From Lithodes maja (Eukaryota; Arthropoda; Malacostraca; Decapoda; Lithodidae): a stretch of DNA of 64,000 nucleotides. Below the pieces are notes generated by a model. It was not told the origin of the DNA. It saw only the letters and a program-made list of their open reading frames with translations, and did not search any database. Position numbers and translations under genes: made by a program. The stretch is taken from positions 1 through 64,000 of the forward strand of contig JBAKBP010012369.1 of assembly GCA_037953745.1 (NCBI GenBank). Reading direction: 5' to 3'. Positions 44,275 to 55,527 of the stretch are shown one piece after another. Position 1 is the stretch's first letter, and each line of letters starts with the position of its first letter.

Positions 44275-44549
44275 AGAGTCCCTCCTCACTCACCATCTTA
44301 AGCCCACCTTGGGCACCCACGAATTCTCCTCCAACCTATTATGTTTCTAAGGTATTGTGTACAGTTTAGCCTACAATATCTACACGTAGTTCACTTATGG
44401 TTTAGCTGTTGCTGTTGTTTGTGTTTGTTTCTATCTGTTTTTTTCGCGATTTCTAACTTTTTATGTTTTTTCTAAATTAGTATTAAAAATATATTTGCTT
44501 TAAATGTCAACATAATTGATTAATACATTTATTTCTTATTGCTTTAGGT

Positions 44550-44584
44550 CTGATGATGACATAATTATGTTAATGTCGAAACGT
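44550..44584 (+). other. Hammerhead-like / Penelope-style motif
   Basis: 'CTGATGATGACAT', a short loop, then 'ATGTCGAAACGT' forms a 5-bp stem (GACAT/ATGTC) between a CTGATGA box and a GAAAC box. Penelope-like elements are known to carry hammerhead motifs of this kind. One extra U after CTGATGA departs from the minimal hammerhead consensus, so activity is doubtful. No Penelope RT is visible nearby. Confidence 0.3.
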
Positions 44585-44866
44585 AACCGGTACCAGAATA
44601 AAGATGTTCGTGTTCACCTTGGTGTTGCTTGCCCTTATAAGACTCCGCTTCCCCCGAGGAGAATCAACATTACTAAGGTGTCGGGTCTTGTGGTCTTGTC
44701 AGTCACATTGGGCCTCCTTTCTCATCTTATTATGTTTGCATTTGTATATAGGCTAGTTCTGTAGTAAGTTTAAAGTTTAATTTACCTTCACGATTGTATT
44801 CTTAGCCCCAGAGAGTTTTAAGTGCAATATCACAAAAGCAATTTCGCACCCGATTTGACTAGTGTG

Positions 44867-45061
44867 TTCATTCTAGGTTGGACAGAAATCGTAACCTCGA
44901 ACCTCTGTAACTCAAGAAGGACTATAGTAATCGAGCTAATTTTTCTACCAAATGAGGACAAATTGGCTAGGGAATAGGTGTGGAAATTGACAGCCCAATT
45001 GCTCGAGCCCTTTTTGAGTTCGAGGTTAGAGGTTACGATTTTTGCCCAACCTAGAATGAAC
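44867..45061. mobile_element. Hairpin MITE with ~55-bp inverted repeats
   Basis: The left arm 'TTCATTCTAGGTTGGACAG' continues with 'ATCGTAACCTCGAACC'; the right arm is its imperfect reverse complement ending 'CCAACCTAGAATGAA'. The central ~80 bp is unpaired. Target duplication is unclear. Non-coding. Confidence 0.8.
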
Positions 45062-45383
45062 GGACTTTAGTCTACAGTAGTCCTTCGCTATGAATTACCT
45101 AATAATTTTTAAAATGGTGAACTCGCGCAGACTATCGTGGATTATACTCCGGTGCATACGTTAATTGGCGAGCCCACAGATAGCACATATCCACAATTGT
45201 CCATCTTATTCATTAGAGTGTTGGCTACTATAGATATAGGCCATAACGGACACTCCAAATATAGTGCCAGGGCCCATTAGTGTAATTTACAATCCTTACT
45301 GTTTTTACCTGTTGATCTTTGATGACATCATTGAGCATTAAATTAGGCTTTTGAACGAGGTCAACAAGTATCTGTGCCACATT

Positions 45384-45726
45384 TTAAGGAGAGACAGGCC
45401 GTTTTTCTGGACCTTCTTTTCCCTCATGTTTAGCCTCACTAGTTTTGAGATTTTAAGACGTTCGGCCCATTAAGTCACTCCATTTCGTTGTCAATTTCAA
45501 GACCTATCGTGCCATTTAGGTGTCGATTGTTTTCCTGGCGAGTGATAGCGAGCCTGTAGTTATAAGAGGAATCAGCCTTCGGCCGGGACACTTTTCATGT
45601 AAAAATTGATCTTAATGGGGTGTCTAGGGGGCGTTTTCTAAGTTTGAGGGAGGTATAGCGAGGAAACTAAAAACATAAATTAATAAATGAATTAATAGCC
45701 CAAAAAACCAACCCATCTTCCCTTAA
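45384..45726 (+). mobile_element. TTAA element type 2b, copy
   Basis: TTAA at both ends. It begins GGAGAGACAGGCC and contains 'TTTAAGACGTTCGGCCC', 'TTAGGTGTCGATTGTTTTCC', 'GCGAGTGATAGCGAGCC' and the hairpin region around GCCTTCGGCC. Same orientation as 57,029-57,397. Confidence 0.82.
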
Positions 45727-45916
45727 GCAACTTATCACAGGACTCTAACGCAAGATCTGCATGTGAGGACTCGCCTATAAACTGCCCGCTTATGAATTGT
45801 TATCCGTGAAATCATCAGAACTAGGCCACTATAATAGCTAACTGAGACATCCGGAAATAATGAGTTGTCCCGAGATACCGGTAACGAATTAATGGGAATC
45901 ATAATCACCCGTGGCG

Positions 45917-46298
45917 TTAAGGAGATAGTGCTTGTTTATTGGTCTATACAGTATATTTATTTATTAATATATGTTTGAGTTTCCTCGCTGAATCTCCATC
46001 AAGCTTAAATAAAAAAAAACCACACCCCTAGACACCCTTTCAGGATAAATTTGTACATTTTTCGGTAGACAAATTTCTCGGCCTTCGCCCGGTTCCTTCT
46101 AAACTTACAGGCTCGCTTTCGCTCACCAGGAAAAAATCGACACCTAAATGGCACGGAAGGTCTTAAGATTGACAAAGAAATGGGGCTGAAGGTCTCACAA
46201 TCTTCAAACTAACGGAACGAACGTCTTAAAATTTCAAAACTAATATGCTAAACATGAGGGAGAAGGAAGTCTAGAAAAAGCGACTACCTCCCCTTTAA
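45917..46298 (-). mobile_element. TTAA element type 2b, inverted copy
   Basis: TTAA ends at 45,917 and 46,295. Reads as the reverse complement of the 45,384 copy ('GGCTCGCTTTCGCTCACC', 'AACGAACGTCTTAAAATTTC'). Two members therefore lie in inverted orientation 190 bp apart. Confidence 0.82.
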
Positions 46299-46389
46299 TA
46301 GCCTATTCTTCTTTCATTTTTCATCATAAGCCTATTCTGGGACCTCGTGAGTACCCCAGGCAAGTCTCATCTCCATAGTGCCAAGGGTT

Positions 46390-49300
46390 TAGGAGATAGG
46401 CGGTTTACCTGGAGTTGTTTCGGCCACATCATTGGCCTCGGCGAGAGTTGCTCCCCCCGAGTATGTTTGCTGCCAGTGCTTGATGCAGCAGGCTATTCGA
46501 GGGGGCAGCTCTCACCCCCGTGAAGCATGGCTGATCAGGCACCGACTTGAGATGGTTGTCCAAGGCTTTCTTGAATACTTCCCGTTTCATCAGGTTTCTC
46601 ACGTTCTCTGGCATTTTGTTGAAGAGGCTCGGTCCCCTGTTTGTCAACCAGGAGTCCCTCAGTGTGCCCAGAGCCTCCCTACACTTTTGGGGTGCGATGT
46701 TACATTTCCTACCCCCTCTGTCGCTCCAGTTCCATGATATTGTGGTATGAAGGTTTGGCACTAGACCCTCGATAACTTCCATGTGTAAATTATCAAGTAT
46801 CTCTCTCTTCTTCGCTCCAGTGAATATAAGTTAAGAGCCTTCCGCCTATCCCAGTAATGAAGATGTTTTACCGAGATGATGTGGGACGTGAAGCTTCTTT
46901 GAACACTCTCTATTTCGTATATTTGCCCGGCTTTGTGTGGAGATGTTAGCACACTGCAATACTCCAGTCGTGGGATCACCAACTATTTAAAAAGTGTTAT
47001 CATTGGCCGTTCTTCTCCTGTCTTGAAAGTGCGCAGTATCCAACCTACAAGTTTCCTTGCCGCTACTGACTTGGCCTGATTATGTTCTTTGAAAGACATG
47101 TTTTCTGACAATATTACCCCAAGATCTTTAACCTCTGATTTTCGTGGGATTGGCAGGAGTGACTCTGTTAAGTAGGTTGTGTTTTCTTTAATCTCTTCAT
47201 TTCCTCCATACCTTATCAGCTGAAAATTCTCTTCGTTAAATTGCATGTTATCTTTGGTCCACCGAAATACAGCGTTCATGTCTGCTTGCAAGTTTTCTTT
47301 GTCTTCTATTGTGGTTATTCCTAGACTTAGTTTTGTGTCGTCTGCAAATGATGAGACACTGCTGTGTTGTACATTTGCATCGATATCACTTATTAGTATT
47401 TGGAAGAGTAAGGGTGCCAACACTGTACCCTGGAGAACAGAGCTTTTAACCTCTGAACCTTCCGATACCGCTTGATTTACTGCTACTGATTGTCTTCTGT
47501 TTATGAGAAACTTATAGATCCAGCTCCCCACCTTTCCGGTGATACCTTTTTCTTTCAGCTTATGTGCTATAATTCCATGATCACACTTATCAAATGCTTT
47601 GGCAAAGTCTGTGTATATGACATATACATTTCTTTTCTCTTCCAGGTCATCTAGAACTTTGTCATAGTGTTCTAGTAGCTGCGAGAGACATGATCTTCCT
47701 GCTCTGAACCCATGTTGTCCTGAGTTGTGGAGCCCGTTTTCTTCTATGTAATCCGAGACTTTTCCTCTTAGTACTTTTTTTTTTTTTTTATGTGAGATGT
47801 TAGTGCTACTGGGCGGTAGTTTTTGGCATAGCTTTACTTCTTCCTTTGTGTAGTGCTGCAATTGTTGTGTTTTTCAGACTTTCTGGGATTTCTCCTGTAT
47901 CTAGGCTCTTTCTCCACATTATGGCTAGAGGTCTTGCTAGCGATGTTTTGCAGTTCTTGAGCAGGACTGAGCTCCATGAATCTGGTCCTGGTGCTGAGTG
48001 GAGCGGCATGCTGTTTATTGCCCTTTCTATATCTATTGGACCAAATTATATATCTGATATATGGAGGGGGGCTCTGTTCTCACCCCATGAAGAAACTGTT
48101 TGGATTGTCAATAGTTTTAGATGGATCGGGTTGACTGAACACGGTTTCATACTGTTTTCGTAGAAGTTCACTCATTTTTTTGTCGTCTGTTGTATATGAT
48201 CTGCCGAGTTTGATGAGTGGGCCAATGCTTGACGCTGTTTGTGATTTTTTCTTTGCATATGAAAAGAAGTACTTTGAATTTTCACTAATTTCTTGAACCG
48301 CCTTGTTTTCTTCTTCTATCTGCTGTATTTGATACGATATTCTCAGCTTGTGTTCAATATCCTCAATCTCCCCTTTCATTATGTTAATTTGCCTTTCCTG
48401 TAATCCAGCTTGGGAGAGCCGATGTGACAGTAGTTTTCTTCGTTTGTAGAGCCTTCTCCTTTCTCTTTCTTGCTTACTTCTGCGCTTCATTTTTCTCTCT
48501 GGAATGTGATCCGAGCATACGTTCTTAACTAATTAATTTACTAGGCTAAGGCATTCAGGGGTTGTTTTATCTGCCATTTGGACTTTCCAGTCTATTTCCT
48601 CTATCTTCTGGCTTATGCTTGGCCAATTTATATGTTTATTATTAAAGTTGTACTTACTGAATGGGCCTGTATACGATCTCCTTGTTTTGTTTGTTTGTAG
48701 GTACTCGATGTTGGTTAGCACCTCGATTATCCTATGGTCAGAATAAGTAGTATCTGATATGCTGGTATTGTGCACAATGTTCTCATTGTTTGAACAAATC
48801 AGGTCTAGAATGTTTTGACCTCTAGTTGGTTCTGTGATGTGTTGGTTTAAGTTGAACATAGAACATAAATTAAGTGGTGCTCTTGAGTGTGCATCACTAT
48901 ATGCATTTAAGGTGTTTGGCAATATTTGGTGTTCTATTTGCCTCTATTTGATATTAGGTAAATTGAAGTCTCCCAACCACAGGGTTGGAGCCCCCAGTCC
49001 TTCTATAGCCGTTTTGATCTTATCCAGCTGGGGTTTGAACTCATGAAGTGAGGCATCTGGAGGTCTGTATGTGAGGATAATTGCCAGGTTTAGACTCTAT
49101 GTTTACCCCCAGTATCTCTACTACCTCATTGGAGTGATTAAAAAACTCTGTACTTATAAGAGAGTCTTTTATGTACAAAACTACTCCTCCACATGTTCTG
49201 TGTTTTCTATCTGACCTGTGTAGGTTGTAACCTGGGATCCATACTTCACTATTTTCGTGATCTTTGATGTGAGTTTCAGTAAGGGCAGCAAGCAGTGCAT

Positions 49301-49740
49301 TCCCCTCTTCCAGTAGTCCTTGGATGAAAGGGACCTTATTTGTTCTACTGTTTTTAAGACCTTGTATGTTTGCATATATATGAGGGGAGAAGCTGGGTGT
49401 GGTGGTTTGTGAGTTTACCATCTCTGGTGGTATGGGCGGCCCCTGTGGTGGTGGTGGTGGAGTCCCATTTCTCCTTGTTATTGGTACATCAGGTATTCTA
49501 GATGATGATATGTGCTTCTAGTTGTTCTACCCTGTTCTTCCCCCATTTCGTCTTGCTCTATCTTTTTTCTTTCCCTCGTTCGTGTGTGGCTAAAAAATGG
49601 TGTGAGGCCCCATCTTCATTCTGTGTTTTAACCCTAAGTGTACCTTTCACGTGGTATTAAGTACAGTACCAATCATAGCAGGTACGGTTTGCTAGTGAGG
49701 ATTTACACAGGGGTGGGTGATAGTCTGTGCATGATTAACC
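46390..49740 (-). pseudogene. CR1-like LINE with zinc-finger ORF1, older second copy
   Basis: Same family as 2,700-8,577. On the minus strand it begins with the end of ORF1, where the last Cys/His motif is still legible ('YHPPLCKSSLANRTC'), then ORF2 from 49,421 ('YANIQGLKNSRTNK', 'LTETHIKDHENSEVW'). A frame break follows the linker near 49,050, then 'TTYSDHRIIEV'. The RT has 'YTDFAKAFDKCDHG', 'VLQGTVLAPLLF' (Pro to Leu in the PQG box) and an intact 'FADDTKLSLG'. The C-terminus ends around 46,429. A T run near 47,780 replaces part of the fingers. Multiple stops and shifts make it more decayed than the first copy. Confidence 0.87.
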
Positions 49741-49770
49741 TAGATGGCATATATACTGTATATATACCGG

Positions 49771-49803
<33 letters not shown>

Positions 49804-50145
49804 GTGTATGTATGTATGTGTGTATGTAGATGGCGAAAATTTTGAGATTTTTAATTACTAAATTGTTTACTCTTTTTAAGTTCATCAAATTTCCAAAGAA
49901 AATCTTAACTACCATGCTAAACTGTCCCGACGTATATGTATAGATTCTGTGTAGCTTAATACCCTAGTGTCTAGAAGAGTGTATAGGAGGAAATAGTGAC
50001 TCGCGCAACGGAAATATTCAAGTTCGTTAGTGAACTATGTACCAGTACTGTACTAAGTTTATGTTGTATGGACTCGGTAGTACCGGTATGTTAAGTGGTC
50101 TAAAAGGGTAAGGTACTTTGCTCTTCCTAACACTGCAGTATAATT

Positions 50146-50209
<64 letters not shown>

Positions 50210-50249
50210 CATATATCAGTATCGAATATATTTATCGAGTTATGCTCTA

Positions 50250-50285
<36 letters not shown>

Positions 50286-50387
50286 TCGAGATCCTCCTCG
50301 ATCTCAATAATTTCCTCCGTTGATAGCATTCGTCATCTGGTTGAAAGGGTTGAACTGCATTATATTCTTGGTGTCTCTTTTTTTTTC
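49741..50387. other. Microsatellite-rich spacer
   Basis: Contains TA/TATG repeats at 49,768-49,830, (TA)n at 50,150-50,208 and (TG)n at 50,252-50,284. No gene recognised. Confidence 0.7.
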
Positions 50388-50912
50388 TTCTGCTCTCACT
50401 TGGAAGGACCATATTAACAGTCTTGCTAAGGCAGCCTCCCAGAAGCTGGGTGTGCTCAACTGCCTCAAGGGGTTCTTTACCCCTGCACAGCTTCTTGCTC
50501 TGTACAGGGGCACAGTGCATCCTTGTATTGAGTATTGTTCACATGTGTGAGGAGGATCCTCTCGCACCGCACTTCTAGACAAAGTCGAAAGGAAAGCCTT
50601 CGTATCATTAATTCCCGCCCACTCACCAACTCTCTCTCTTCGCTATCGCTACTACAATAATCAGTGCTCATCAGAGCTCTCCCAGTGTATACCACCTCCT
50701 TTACGTAGGGTATGTAGCACCCGTCTTGCAACACAATCCCATCCCTACTCTGCAACTCTCCAATCCAAGAGTGAAACTTTACTCTGTCTTTCTTCTATTC
50801 AACAGACTGTTGAGCTCTGGAACTCTCCCAGAATCAGTCCTTCCTTCCTCCTATGACTTAAATTGCTTCAAACTCAGCGTGTCCAGGCATTTTGGCTCGA
50901 ACGTCCCTTGAT
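50388..50912 (+). pseudogene. LINE reverse transcriptase C-terminal fragment
   Basis: It reads 'ALTWKDHINSLAKAASQKLG', 'FFTPAQLLALYRGTVHPC', 'EYCSHV', a stop, then 'LLDKVERKAF'. After further stops and shifts come segments resembling the usual 'LWNSLP...YDLN.FK..VSRH' ending. It is similar in style to the palindrome-arm LINE at 12,815 but is a different family. The catalytic domain is absent. Confidence 0.78.
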
Positions 50913-51476
50913 TTTGGCCCTGTCACTCTTTCATTTATGGGGGAGGCACTCGCTACAGGCATTTATGCCTTTTGTCTCCCTCACTCACATAGAACACAAC
51001 AATGATGTACACGAAAACAAAATATTACGTAGCCCACGAACGGAAATAATGCGCCAGACTGACACATCAAATTATGTGATGGTTATTAATTTCAGATTAT
51101 TTTTTTACTACATGCCACTGAGCTTATATATTGTTGGAATGCCTATAGCCTAAGTCATCATCTTAAACCCATGTGGGGGAAAGGGGGAAATCAAATATTT
51201 CCTATACTTAGAAAGTTAGGTCTATAAACCTTTCAGTACGATAACATTCATATTACGGTACCGTATATATTTTATTATGACTAAGCTAGCATCAAACGAT
51301 TTTAGTAATCTTGGAAATGAAAAAAAAATGTTCAGGAGGTAATGAAATGTCGAGTGATGTTTGTTGTACAACATTTGATTTATTAGTTAACACTAGACGA
51401 TATTTTGAATAATAATAATAATAATGATGTACCGGTATCGTAGACAAGGGGATAACCAATTGCGTAAATTTCTTAC
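50913..51476. other. Non-coding; possible intron downstream of a signal-peptide exon
   Basis: No repeat or gene recognised, apart from a short TAA tract (51,412-51,424). If the exon at 51,477 is real, this is its first intron on the minus strand. Confidence 0.35.
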
Positions 51477-51534
51477 CTTGTGTTAGGGAGGCAAGGAGAC
51501 CCAGGGTGAGAGAGTGAAGGATGGTGAGCTTCAT
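51477..51534 (-). CDS. Candidate first exon of a secreted host protein
   Basis: The ATG at 51,534 begins 'MKLTILHSLTLGLLASLTQ', a textbook signal peptide: a Lys n-region and a Leu-rich h-region. After 58 nt the exon ends ACAAG followed by donor 'GTAAGAAATT', splitting the next codon in phase 1, as is common for signal-peptide exons. The upstream ORF extension (from 51,561) is out of context and probably untranslated. No downstream exon is recognised, so the mature protein is unknown. Orientation would place the gene body at lower coordinates. Confidence 0.42.
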
Positions 51535-52505
51535 AGTGACTAACTCCCTCGTCACAATCACAATAACTTTGGCACTATCACTATTACACGAGGCTCACTT
51601 CCATATTGGTTACAAAAGCCACGTTATTGATGCCCTTGTTGTGGTTTATGGCTGGATTTTCTCACGGGGGTTTTAATCGTTGCTTTTATTCAATCTAAGG
51701 CTTTATTTTAGGTGCTATCCTTTAATGTTTCTGCAGAAATCTAATAACTACCATTAATAAACACTGGCAACTATCTGGATCTTGTCTTCCATCAGGCTTT
51801 ATTCGTTCCTCTCTTTTAGGAACGTATAATCATGGGAGTATTCATTACTCCTAACCTTCACTATATACTTGTACCACTCCAGATTATTTTAGGCACTTAC
51901 ATTCACAAATACACGAGTTTTCCTTCAAATTTAAATTTTAGGAAGGATTTTTAAGACACTATGGTGATTATTCCACATAGAGGTCTTAGCTCACATGCCC
52001 CTCCTCCACAGGTAGGCACACAGCAAAACACTACACACAGGGGGGAGGCAAGGAAGTCTTTGGCTGTGTCACTGGGTCACAAGATGCTCCTTCGATCCTC
52101 TTAACCCCCACCTGCCCGACCCTAGAGGATGGCCTCTATCACATGGTTTCCTTCATCCAAGCCTTAGACCAGGTTGGTAGGGTTAAATCTCATAATATAT
52201 CCCCCCGAGAGGTGTAGTGTGTCGTGGTGATGGAAGCCTCTTGGCAGGTACTACTAGGAACTCTTCAAGGCTCCCCACGGACTCTCAGCTCAGATCCGCC
52301 TCCACTCTTGCCAGAAATGGAGGCTCGGATATTTGATCAACGGGTTCCATGCAAATGTAGGGGTAATCTGGCTATGAAATGAATGACAGAAGTTTGGTTT
52401 AAGTATATCATATCGTTGCCAGCGAAGTCTGTGAAACTGTTAAGTGATAAGCTTGGATATTAGTACACATAACTATAGCGCAGTATGGGCTCGTATACTC
52501 TCCCA
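51535..52505. other. Non-coding DNA, nothing recognised
   Basis: 970 bp between the candidate signal-peptide exon and the promoter-like cluster; no long ORF with a domain and no recognised repeat. Confidence 0.4.
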
Positions 52506-52604
52506 TGACGTCACTAAAGAGGCGACCAATGGGGGTGGAAGTCACATTTCCACCAGCCAGTGAGAGAGCTCGGTATAAAGCGTGTGGGGGAAGAGAAGAG
52601 AAAC
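52506..52604 (+). promoter_or_regulatory. Promoter-like cluster: CRE, CCAAT box, TATA box
   Basis: A perfect palindromic CRE 'TGACGTCA' (52,506-52,513), CCAAT (52,526-52,530) and TATAAAG (52,574-52,580) occur in canonical order. A start site is predicted about 52,604. Downstream, short ATGs are quickly stopped, so the first exon would be non-coding or the real start lies further on. All three motifs could co-occur by chance, but the spacing is conventional. Confidence 0.4.
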
Positions 52605-53114
52605 TTAACTGGAGGCGAGCTAAATTCATGTGAAGCTTTATGGAAGGCATGAAGCTTAATGGAAGGCACGAAAGCAGGTGACAAACCGTAATCGGAAAAG
52701 TTATCTTCACTTTCTCTGCCACAACACGTCTTGCTTGTCCCAGATTCTCACCGGAGTGACATATTTTCGCAGGAAATCGTAATAGGCCGATTGAAGTTAC
52801 GCCACTGGCACAATTTGACGTTCACTTTGATAATCAAATTTCTGTAATATATATTTTGTGTTCATACGGTGACAGTGCAGCTACTGAAAATGTGTCCTAG
52901 TAAAATCCCAAGACAAGTATCATTACATACCGTAGATAAATATTATATTATTGGAAACATTTTTACCTACGGCATAGTAGGTAGGTATAATTGGCATAAA
53001 GTTAATAAGTGTAACCGCTGTGTCTCGTTGTCTTTAGAAACCACCCTCTAACAAATATTTAATTATGCCTATATAGTTTATTCGACTTTAATTTTAGTGA
53101 TAATTATTGAGGAT
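52605..53114. other. Possible 5' transcribed region; no confident CDS
   Basis: Short ORFs such as 52,869-53,051 exist but show no domain or splice context that I can support. Confidence 0.3.
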
Positions 53115-53495
53115 TTAAGGGGGGTGACCTGCTTTTTGTTATTTCTGTCCTTTTCTCTCTTTCTCTGGCTTGTATCCATTCGGCCCCATTCAGCCAACTA
53201 TTTTAAGACTTTTATCCCCATCTAAGTGTCGATTTCGTCCTGGCGAGCGATAGCGAGCCAGCATTATATGAAGAAATCCGGCTTCGCCGGAGAAATTTTT
53301 CTATCGAAAAATGTACAAATTTAGCCTGCTGTCAAACAAAAATAAAAAATATGCTGGCTCGCTACCGCTCACCAGTAAAAATTTGACACCTGGATGGGGA
53401 TAAACGTCTTAAAACAGTAGGCTGAATGGGGCCAAATGGATACAAGCCAGAGAAAGATAGAAAAGGACAGAACAAAAACAGGTCACCCCCCTTAA
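53115..53495 (-). mobile_element. TTAA element type 2a, inverted copy
   Basis: TTAA at both ends (53,115; 53,492). It has the same ~150-bp inverted termini as the 36,368 copy. The centre reads 'ATCCGGCTTCGCCGGAG' and 'ACAAATTTAGCCTGCTGTCA', the reverse complement of that copy. Confidence 0.87.
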
Positions 53496-53679
53496 CCTAC
53501 CACTATAGACGTACACTTTCGGGTATTCAATAAAGCTCTACCAGTTAGTTGTATAAGCTATGAGAACGTAACATGGTGTCGTCATTAACAGTTTCAATCA
53601 AACTTTAATGTGTGCTCTATTCTAGCTTCCTCATGGCGACTAAATTCAATTTAGGAAAGAAAATCAGAGTTACAGGATT

Positions 53680-53780
53680 TATCGAAATACAGATAGTCTT
53701 TAATATTTTGATATAGTTTGATTCCTAGAGGTCCTTTCTAAGCCGAGTACAATCATCTAATGCAATAGCATCAATGACAA
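53680..53780. repeat. Degenerate half of TTAA element type 3
   Basis: 'CCTTTCTAAGCCGAGTACAA' followed by TCATCTAATG resembles 'CCTTTTTAAACTGAATACAA' plus TTGTCTAACA in the copy at 57,969. No terminal TTAA is detected. Confidence 0.45.
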
Positions 53781-54081
53781 ACAAAAATAGTCATAGTCTG
53801 ATAGGAGGGACTAAGAGTGGTCTGATACGAATGTAGGGACAAAAAAGGCACTGGGAAAAAAAGGCACAGGACAAAACGGCATATTCTTTGGGGTAGACAA
53901 AAATGGCATATTATGAAAATCTATCATAATGTTTAATTAGGCAACGTTATTATCCATGATTTATTCATAAATGATTTATTATTCAAGAATTATATAATTT
54001 TAATATATTTGTTATATTTATTGTACTTCTATATTTTGCTTTAATTACACTATATTTCTATTTAACCTAACCTGACCTAAT

Positions 54082-54266
54082 ATGAGACCTCACTTGGACT
54101 ATGCTGTTCAGTTTTGGTGTCCTTATTATATAATGGATATTGACTCTCTGGAGGCAGTCCAACAAAGAATGACGCAAATAATCCACATTGTTAGAACTTT
54201 GTCATAAGAGGAGAGGCTGATAACCCTTGGCTTGCATTCATTAGAAAGACGAAGATGTATAGGAGA
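54082..54266 (+). pseudogene. LINE reverse transcriptase C-terminal remnant
   Basis: It reads 'MRPHLDYAVQFWCPYYI', 'DIDSLEAVQQRMTQII', a stop, then 'EERLITLGLHSLERRR', a common CR1-group C-terminal signature. It breaks off where the inverted repeat at 54,267 begins, so that element interrupted or captured it. Confidence 0.75.
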
Positions 54267-54701
54267 CAAAAGTGTAGAAATAAGCCACTTGTCCCTTAGT
54301 CATGAGGTTAAAGTCGCACATTAATGACTAAGAAACGGACAGGGCTACCGTGGCTTACCTGTGAGAACCACCAAACCATTATTGCTCCATCAAACACGGT
54401 AGTTATCACCCACCACCCAACACTATTATCGCCTTTAACTTCAAATAATCTGTCAATATCAAGTATAAATATACAAAAATACATGCCGTCTGTATATTTA
54501 TACTCGATATTGACAGATAACTTGAAAATAAAGGCGATAATAGTGTTGGGTGGTGGCTGATAACTACCGTGTTTGATGGAGGAGCAATAATGGTTTGGTG
54601 GTTCTCACAGGTAAGCCACGGTAGCCCTGTCCGTTTCTTAGTCATTAATGTGCGACTTTAACCTCATGACTAAGGGACAAGTGGCTTATTCTACACTTTT
54701 G
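54267..54701. mobile_element. 435-bp foldback element (arms ~210 bp, ~97% alike)
   Basis: The left arm starts 'CAAAAGTGTAGAAATAAGCC' and the right arm ends with its complement 'CTTATTCTACACTTTTG'. The arms agree along nearly their whole length, with a ~20-bp loop near 54,484. The pair of mirrored ORFs across it are products of the symmetry. No transposase; superfamily unknown. Confidence 0.9.
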
Positions 54702-54846
54702 GTAATGCACTATATTGACAAAAATTAGGGGACGGTGTGAAAAAAGCTGTCAAAATATCATACTGATCCAACTGTTTGTTAATAAGTTATTCCCGAAAAA
54801 CTATGCCACACGGCCTCTGAAACTCATAGTAGATGGCACGAATTAT

Positions 54847-54990
54847 CTTAATATTGACAACAAAATGGGGCCAAAGGTCTTAAAATCGACAAGCTAATGG
54901 AACGAACGTCTTTAAATTTCAAAAATAATATGCTAAACAAGAGGGAGAAGGAGGTCCAGAAAAAAGCGACTGCCTCTCCCTTCAAATAGT
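54847..54990 (-). mobile_element. TTAA element type 2b, terminal fragment
   Basis: Contains 'AACAAAATGGGGCCAAAGGT', 'GGAACGAACGTCTTTAAATT' and 'GCGACTGCCTCTCCC', matching the ends at 46,200-46,298 and 56,200-56,296. The rest is lost. Confidence 0.7.
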
Positions 54991-55098
54991 TAAGATAAAC
55001 GTCCAAAGGAGACTATAGATCCGGGAGTAGGAGGGGGAGGGTATTGACGAGAATCCTGGGTCTTTTATCCAACCCAGTTCTCGCTCTTCCTATATATG

Positions 55099-55313
55099 TA
55101 CAGTCGCGCTAATAATTGATGTCCTGGCACCAATTATGTTTTGATCAATAATTGGTATCAGCAATATCTAAACTTTATTTTTTCATATCGAGTGAAATAT
55201 TCAAACATGTTCCTACACTTACCCACCCTATTCAACATCTGACAGACATTAATACAGCACAAAACAAGCCACACGGAATGACAGCTGGGACATGACTTAT
55301 TAGCGCGACCGTA
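55099..55313 (+). mobile_element. TA-flanked MITE, first of an inverted pair
   Basis: It begins 'TACAGTCGCGCTAATAATTG' and ends with the inverse 'TTATTAGCGCGACCGTA'. Its interior is the reverse complement of the adjacent element. TA target and CAGTCGCGCTAATAA-type ends suggest a Tc1/mariner relative. Confidence 0.85.
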
Positions 55314-55527
55314 CAGTGGCGTTAATAAGTCATGTCTCAGTTGTCATTACGTTAGGCTCGTTCAGTGCTGTATTTATGTCTATCAGATGTTGAATAGGGT
55401 GGGTAAGTGTAGGAACATGCTTGTAGATCTCACTCAAAACGAATAAATCAAGTATTAGACATCGCTGATCCCAATTATTGATCGAAATATACTTGGTGCC
55501 GAGACATCACTTATTAGGCCGACTGTA
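55312..55527 (-). mobile_element. TA-flanked MITE, second of an inverted pair
   Basis: It starts 'TACAGTGGCGTTAATAAGTC', ends 'TTATTAGGCCGACTGTA', and shares the central TA with the first element. It is about 90% alike to the first in reverse complement (for example both contain 'CACCCTATTCAACATCTGA' on one strand). Confidence 0.85.

Noticed and set aside
52408..52722. 104-codon minus-strand ORF as a host gene
   Set aside because: No domain, no splice context, and it overlaps a better-supported promoter-like arrangement on the other strand.
54324..54645. Two similar ORFs on opposite strands
   Set aside because: They are mirror images produced by the inverted repeat; no domain is recognised.
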